NCBI RefSeq assembly: GCF_000152805.1
Contig: NZ_CH902578.1
Location: 3,397,906 to 3,461,905 of the forward strand
Length of the DNA: 64,000 bases
Source of the DNA: Maritimibacter alkaliphilus HTCC2654
GTDB taxonomy: Bacteria; Pseudomonadota; Alphaproteobacteria; Rhodobacterales; Rhodobacteraceae
Reading direction: 5' to 3'
Shown here: piece by piece, positions 60,014 through 64,000 of the stretch
Layout: every line of letters starts with the position of its first letter
How positions within the stretch are numbered: the stretch's first letter is position 1
Translations under genes and position numbers: made by a program
Notes under the pieces: generated by a model
Seen by the model: the letters and a program-made list of their open reading frames with translations, nothing else
Database searches by the model: none
Told to the model about the DNA's origin: nothing

Positions 60014-61429
60014 TTGATTTTCAACGATATCGCGGATGGCATCGTCCGGCAGGTCGAGGCGGTGGGAAACGGCGTGAACGAGGCGCTGTTCGAACCCGTG
60101 ATCCGGCTGGGCGTCACCGGGTTGTCCCGTGCGGGCAAAACCGTGTTCATCACCTCGCTCGTCGCGAACTTGATGAACCGCGAGAGGATGCCGGGCTTTC
60201 TGCCGGCCGCCGAGGGGCGCGTCCTGACCGCCTTTCTCCAGCCGCAGCCGCATGACGACGTGCCGCGCTTCGACTATGAAAGCCACCTGTCGGCGATGAC
60301 CGGGCCGGACCCGCACTGGCCGCAATCGACCCGCGCGGTGAGCGAGTTGCGCTTGTCCTTCCGCGTGAAACCCGGCGGGCTTCTGTCCGGGCTGCGATCG
60401 CCACGCACCGTGCATCTGGACATCGTGGATTACCCCGGCGAATGGCTGCTCGATCTGGGGCTTCTCGACATGGACTATGCCACGTGGTCCGAGGACGCGC
60501 TGAAACGGGCCGAGCCGCGCAAGATGGGGGGCGATTTTCTTGCCGCTGCCCACGCCGCCGATCCGGCGGGCGAGTATGACGAGACGACGGCCAAGACCTT
60601 GTCGTCGGATTTCGCAGCCTACCTGCGTGACGCGCGCGAGGCCGGGTTTTCAGACTGCACGCCGGGGCGGTTCCTGCTGCCCGGCGAGATGGCCGGGTCG
60701 CCCGCGCTGACGTTCGCGCCGCTCCCGACGCCCACGCGCGCGCCGCGAGGGTCGCTCCACCGCGAGTTCGAGCGTCGGTTCGAGGCCTATAAATCCAAGG
60801 TGGTGAAGCCCTTCTTCCGCGATCATTTTTCCCGCATCGACCGTCAGATCGTGCTGGTCGACGTGCTGGGCGCGATCCATGCGGGGCCAGCCGCGCTGGA
60901 AGACCTGCGACGGGCGATGGCGGAAATTCTGTCGGCCTTCCGGCCTGGTCGCAACGCGTGGCTCACCTCGCTCCTCACTGGGCGGCGGGTCGAGAAGATC
61001 CTGTTCGCGGCGACCAAGGCCGACCATCTGCACCATACCCAGCACCCGCGCTTGACGGCCGTGATGTCGGCGCTGATGCGCGAGGCCAAGGATCGGGCCG
61101 ATTTCGCAGGCGCGACCACGGCGGCCATGTCCATCGCGGCGCTGCGGACCACGACCGAAGAGACGCTGGACCATCAGGGCCGCAAGCTCGACTGCGTGCG
61201 CGGCACGCTTCTGGACACCGGAAAACGCGCGGCGTTCTATCCCGGCGATCTGCCCGAAGACCCGGCACGGCTGCTCAAGCCCGCGCGCGACGGGGCCGAG
61301 GCGTGGCTCGACGACGATTACGGGATCATGCGGTTCGCGCCCGCCGAGATCACGCTGAAACCGGGCGAGGGTCCGCCGCACATCCGGCTCGACCGCGCCG
61401 CCGAATTCCTGCTGGGGGATCGGCTGTGA
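60014..61429 (+). CDS. ycjX: YcjX-family P-loop protein
   Basis: This is a 471-residue predicted NTPase. Walker A is GLSRAGKTVFITSLVANL near residue 40, and HLDIVDYPGEWLLDLGLL near residue 135 is the family hallmark, with a late DVLGAIHAG and FAATKADHLHHTQHPRL. In E. coli ycjX is a heat-shock gene of unclear role paired with ycjF. I start it at the TTG at 60014, with AAGGGG upstream, since IFNDIADGIVRQVE matches the family start. Its stop overlaps the GNAT gene. Confidence 0.87.
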   Translation: MIFNDIADGIVRQVEAVGNGVNEALFEPVIRLGVTGLSRAGKTVFITSLVANLMNRERMPGFLPAAEGRVLTAFLQPQPHDDVPRFDYESHLSAMTGPDPHWPQSTRAVSELRLSFRVKPGGLLSGLRSPRTVHLDIVDYPGEWLLDLGLLDMDYATWSEDALKRAEPRKMGGDFLAAAHAADPAGEYDETTAKTLSSDFAAYLRDAREAGFSDCTPGRFLLPGEMAGSPALTFAPLPTPTRAPRGSLHREFERRFEAYKSKVVKPFFRDHFSRIDRQIVLVDVLGAIHAGPAALEDLRRAMAEILSAFRPGRNAWLTSLLTGRRVEKILFAATKADHLHHTQHPRLTAVMSALMREAKDRADFAGATTAAMSIAALRTTTEETLDHQGRKLDCVRGTLLDTGKRAAFYPGDLPEDPARLLKPARDGAEAWLDDDYGIMRFAPAEITLKPGEGPPHIRLDRAAEFLLGDRL

Positions 61430-61866
61430 GGGCGGTGCGCGTCACCCGCGCCCGGCCATGGGAGACGACCGTGCTTGCGCGCATCCTGTGGGATTTCGGG
61501 GGCGAGGCCGCGTGGCTGCCCCGTGTGCGCACCCGGACCGAAGAGGCGCGGCTCATTCGCCGGATGGTGCGCCGGGGCTGGGTCCATGTCGCCCGCCGTG
61601 GCGCGCGCGTCGTCGGGTTCATCGCCGCGGGCGAGGGCGAGATTCACGCGCTTTACCTGCTGCCCGAGGCACGGGGGCAGGGGATCGGACAGGCGCTGAT
61701 CGCCCATGCGCAGGCACGTTCGCCCCGTCTGGGCCTATGGGCCCATGCCGCCAACCATCCCGCGCGCCGCTTCTACGCGGCCGCCGGGTTCCGCCCCGTC
61801 TCGGTGGGCGCGTCGAACGACGAGCGGCTCACGGAAATCCGATTCGAGTGGGAGGGTGCGGCATGA
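61426..61866 (+). CDS. GNAT N-acetyltransferase between ycjX and ycjF
   Basis: This is a 146-residue acetyltransferase. IHALYLLPEARGQGIGQALI carries the acetyl-CoA loop near residues 72-91, and HPARRFYAAAGFRPVSVG is the classic C-terminal motif. It starts with a GTG that overlaps the ycjX stop (GTGA) and ends in an ATGA overlap with the ycjF-like gene, so all three are translationally coupled. The substrate is unknown. Confidence 0.86.
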   Translation: MRAVRVTRARPWETTVLARILWDFGGEAAWLPRVRTRTEEARLIRRMVRRGWVHVARRGARVVGFIAAGEGEIHALYLLPEARGQGIGQALIAHAQARSPRLGLWAHAANHPARRFYAAAGFRPVSVGASNDERLTEIRFEWEGAA

Positions 61867-62864
61867 GCAAAGGCCCGGTTCTGATCGACCTCGACGACGA
61901 CGCGCCCGCCAAGGAAACGCCCGCCACCGCGCCGCCCGTGCCCGACCCGGAGCCGGACCTGCCGCAGCCCCGCGCGATGGAAATGGCGGCCCGGATCGCC
62001 ACGCGTAGACCTTCGCGGCTGTCGCGCTGGTTCTGGTCGTTGGCCCTGTCGCTTGTGGGGTTCGCCGCATCCGTCGCGGCTTGGGAATTCGTGACAACGC
62101 TGCTGGAACGCAACCCGGTGCTGGGCCTGATCGCTACCGTGCTGACGGTCGCCTTCGTCGTGGTCCTGCTTATCATCGCACTGAGGGAACTGGCGGCCTT
62201 CGCCCGACTGCGGCGCGTCGACGACATCCACGCGGCGGCGGATGCGGCACTGACCCATGCCAATCTGGCCGAGGCGAAGGGCGTCATCGAGCGGCTGCGC
62301 CGTCTCTTCCGTGGGCGCGAGGATCTGCGCTGGGGGCTGGATCGTCTGGCCGAACGTGAGGGCGACGTCTTCGACGCGGATGGGCTGATCCATCTGGCCG
62401 AGGCCGAGTTGCTTGGGCCATTGGACGAATTGGCCAAACGCGAGGTCGAGGCGGCGGCGCGGCAAGTCGCCACGGTGACGGCCATCGTCCCGCTCGCTCT
62501 GGCGGATGTGGTGACGGCGCTCACCTCGAACATCCGGATGATCCGCCGGATCGCGGAGATTTACGGCGGCCGCGCGGGTGCGCTTGGCGCTTGGCGGCTG
62601 ACCCGCGCGGTGATGACACATTTGGTTGCCACAGGGGCCGTCGCGGTGGGCGATGACCTGATCCAATCGGTCGCGGGCGGCACGGCGCTCTCGCGCATCT
62701 CCCGCCGCTTCGGCGAGGGCGTCGTGAACGGCGCGCTGACCGCGCGTGTGGGCGTGGCCGCGATGGAGGTGTGCAGGCCCCTGCCGTTTTCGCGCGAGAA
62801 GAAGCCCTCGGTCACGCGGTTGGTGCAACGGGCGCTGACGGGGCTGTTCGGCTCGAAAAGCTGA
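61863..62864 (+). CDS. ycjF: YcjF-family (TIGR01620) membrane protein
   Basis: This is a 333-residue inner-membrane protein. A Pro/Asp-rich cytoplasmic start is followed by two membrane helices between residues 58 and 105. The family segment MIRRIAEIYGGRAGALGAWRL near residue 222 and the Gly/Ala-rich stretch VAGGTALSRISRRFGEGVVN follow. It is the usual partner of YcjX. Its function is not established. It is the last gene of the three-gene unit. Confidence 0.86.
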   Translation: MSKGPVLIDLDDDAPAKETPATAPPVPDPEPDLPQPRAMEMAARIATRRPSRLSRWFWSLALSLVGFAASVAAWEFVTTLLERNPVLGLIATVLTVAFVVVLLIIALRELAAFARLRRVDDIHAAADAALTHANLAEAKGVIERLRRLFRGREDLRWGLDRLAEREGDVFDADGLIHLAEAELLGPLDELAKREVEAAARQVATVTAIVPLALADVVTALTSNIRMIRRIAEIYGGRAGALGAWRLTRAVMTHLVATGAVAVGDDLIQSVAGGTALSRISRRFGEGVVNGALTARVGVAAMEVCRPLPFSREKKPSVTRLVQRALTGLFGSKS

Positions 62865-62867
62865 CAG

Positions 62868-62897
62868 TTGCGGACCGTCGCCAAGGGGCGCTATACC
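62868..62897 (+). promoter_or_regulatory. Candidate sigma-70 promoter of ileS
   Basis: TTGCGG (62868-62873), an 18-base spacer and TATACC (62892-62897) lie just after the ycjF stop. The implied leader to ileS is about 130 bases. The match is fair only. Confidence 0.35.
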
Positions 62898-63034
62898 CCC
62901 GCCCATGATGCATACGGCGATCATCATTCGAATTAGCGGCCCGGCTCTCACCTGAGACGCCGGGACAAGGCGTATGGACCCCGCGCCGCCCTTCCCCTAC
63001 ACACACCGCGACCAGAATTCGAAGGACACACCCG

Positions 63035-64000
63035 ATGTGCGCCGACACGCCTGACTACAAAGATACCCTGAACCTGCCCGAGACGGATTTCCCGATGCGC
63101 GCGGGCCTGCCGAACCGTGAACCCGGCTGGCTGGACCGCTGGGAAAAGATCGGCGTTTACGACCGCCTGCGCGAGAAAGAGGGGCGCCCGCCCTTCACGC
63201 TGCACGATGGCCCGCCCTATGCGAACGGTCACCTGCATATCGGTCACGCGCTGAACAAGATCCTCAAGGACATGATCGTGCGCAGCCAGCAGATGCTGGG
63301 CCATGACGCGCGTTACGTGCCGGGCTGGGACTGTCACGGCCTGCCGATCGAATGGAAGATCGAAGAGCAGTATCGCAAGAAGGGCAAGAACAAGGACGAA
63401 GTGCCGGTCATCGACTTCCGTCAGGAATGCCGCCGCTTCGCCGAGGGCTGGATCGACATCCAGCGTGAGGAGTTCAAGCGTCTCGGCGTGACCGGCAACT
63501 GGGCCGATCCGTACCTGACGATGGATTACCACGCCGAGGCCGTGATCGCGGAAGAGTTCATGAAGTTTCTCATGAACGGCACGCTCTATCAGGGGTCGAA
63601 GCCCGTGATGTGGAGCCCGGTGGAGAAGACCGCGTTGGCCGAGGCCGAGGTCGAGTATCACGACAAGGAAAGCTTCACGATCTGGGTGAAATTCAAGGTC
63701 ACCGACTTCAATGTGAAGGACGAGGATCGCATGTCCGAGGAAGAGACCTCGGAAATGCGCGAGGCCGTGGCGCAGACGATCGCCGAGACGCGCGAGAAAT
63801 TCCTCGGCGCGAACGTTGTGATCTGGACGACGACGCCTTGGACCATCCCGTCGAACAAGGCGGTCGTGTTCGGGGCCGACTATCAATATGGCCTCTACGA
63901 AGTCACCGACACGCCCGACGAATGTTGGGCAAGGGTGGGCGAACGCTTCATCCTTGCCGACAAGCTGGCCGCGCAGACCTTTGCACGCGCTCGCCTGGAG
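63035..64000 (+). CDS. ileS: Isoleucyl-tRNA synthetase (3' truncated by window end)
   Basis: This is the N-terminal third (322 residues) of IleRS, which charges tRNA-Ile and edits valine; the family is about 950-1000 residues. The HIGH signature reads HLHIGH at residues 66-71, preceded by GPPYANG. Also visible are [15 protein letters not shown] and the start of the editing domain, [16 protein letters not shown], near residue 265. The ATG at 63035 has AAGGA upstream. The KMSKS part lies beyond the window. Confidence 0.96.
   Translation, partial: MCADTPDYKDTLNLPETDFPMRAGLPNREPGWLDRWEKIGVYDRLREKEGRPPFTLHDGPPYANGHLHIGHALNKILKDMIVRSQQMLGHDARYVPGWDCHGLPIEWKIEEQYRKKGKNKDEVPVIDFRQECRRFAEGWIDIQREEFKRLGVTGNWADPYLTMDYHAEAVIAEEFMKFLMNGTLYQGSKPVMWSPVEKTALAEAEVEYHDKESFTIWVKFKVTDFNVKDEDRMSEEETSEMREAVAQTIAETREKFLGANVVIWTTTPWTIPSNKAVVFGADYQYGLYEVTDTPDECWARVGERFILADKLAAQTFARARLE

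Noticed and set aside
1-64000. Search for tRNA, rRNA, insertion sequences, prophage and origins
   Set aside because: Reading the gaps by eye I found no cloverleaf, no transposase or integrase and no attachment-site pair. Small RNAs without clear structure could still be missed.

Overview
This window is about 64 kb of GC-rich (roughly two-thirds G+C) chromosome from an alphaproteobacterium, most likely a member of the Rhodobacterales (Roseobacter/Rhodobacter relatives). The evidence is an Lrp-type PutR next to a PutA without a ribbon-helix-helix domain, a MipZ division ATPase, the short HisG with HisZ, an RTX-type secreted glycosidase, an alphaproteobacterial-style histidyl-tRNA synthetase and modular GC-rich intergenic palindromes. 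Genes are densely packed, and many neighbours overlap by ATGA or GTGA, so translational coupling is the rule. I see no tRNA, rRNA, CRISPR array, transposase or prophage. The window starts inside a substrate-binding protein gene and ends inside ileS.

Left part (1-16.4 kb): a branched-chain amino acid/amide type ABC transporter (binding protein, two ATPases, two permeases) with a coupled alpha/beta hydrolase. Next come a PhnM-like amidohydrolase that has lost most of its metal ligands, a P-loop sugar/nucleoside-type kinase, the putR/putA proline catabolism pair, a diacylglycerol-kinase-like protein with a metallophosphoesterase, divergently transcribed mipZ, and a large glycoside hydrolase carrying RTX repeats.

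Translation and SRP region (16.6-25.5 kb, minus strand): the classic ffh-rpsP-rimM-trmD-rplS-rpmE cluster, interspersed with accessory genes: a 33-codon ORF, a GNAT, a chorismate mutase, a sulfotransferase, a membrane protein, a YjdI-CDGSH-CDGSH iron-sulfur protein and a YjdJ-like GNAT. A terminator after rpsP and a promoter before rplS suggest it is transcribed as sub-operons.

Middle part (25.8-33.3 kb): a glycosyltransferase, four tandem overlapping paralogues of a small membrane protein family, a LysR regulator with an EamA exporter, a CrtC/AttH-like protein, an FAD amine oxidoreductase and a Met/His/Gln-rich EF-hand protein.

Purine block (33.4-44.2 kb, minus strand): xdhA-xdhB-(unknown nuclease-like gene)-xdhC, an ABC ATPase, two permeases, a voltage-gated-type K+ channel and a BMP-family binding protein. 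It ends in a strong terminator. Together they look like one purine/nucleoside uptake and oxidation operon.

Right part (44.4-64 kb): a cluster of four SRPBCC/AHSA1 proteins with an ArsR regulator, dnaE, a formate/nitrite-type channel, an exported protein, a glutathione S-transferase, slyX, an SH3-like secreted protein, hisS-hisZ-hisG, a class A penicillin-binding protein with a BA14K-like tail, ycjX-GNAT-ycjF, and the start of ileS.

The most unusual points are the four-gene tandem paralogue array, the low-GC gene stitched between xdhB and xdhC, the codon-use mosaic inside hisS, the PhnM-like protein without its metal site, and a shared intergenic repeat family. All positions and motifs were read by eye; family assignments rest on recognition, not on a database search.
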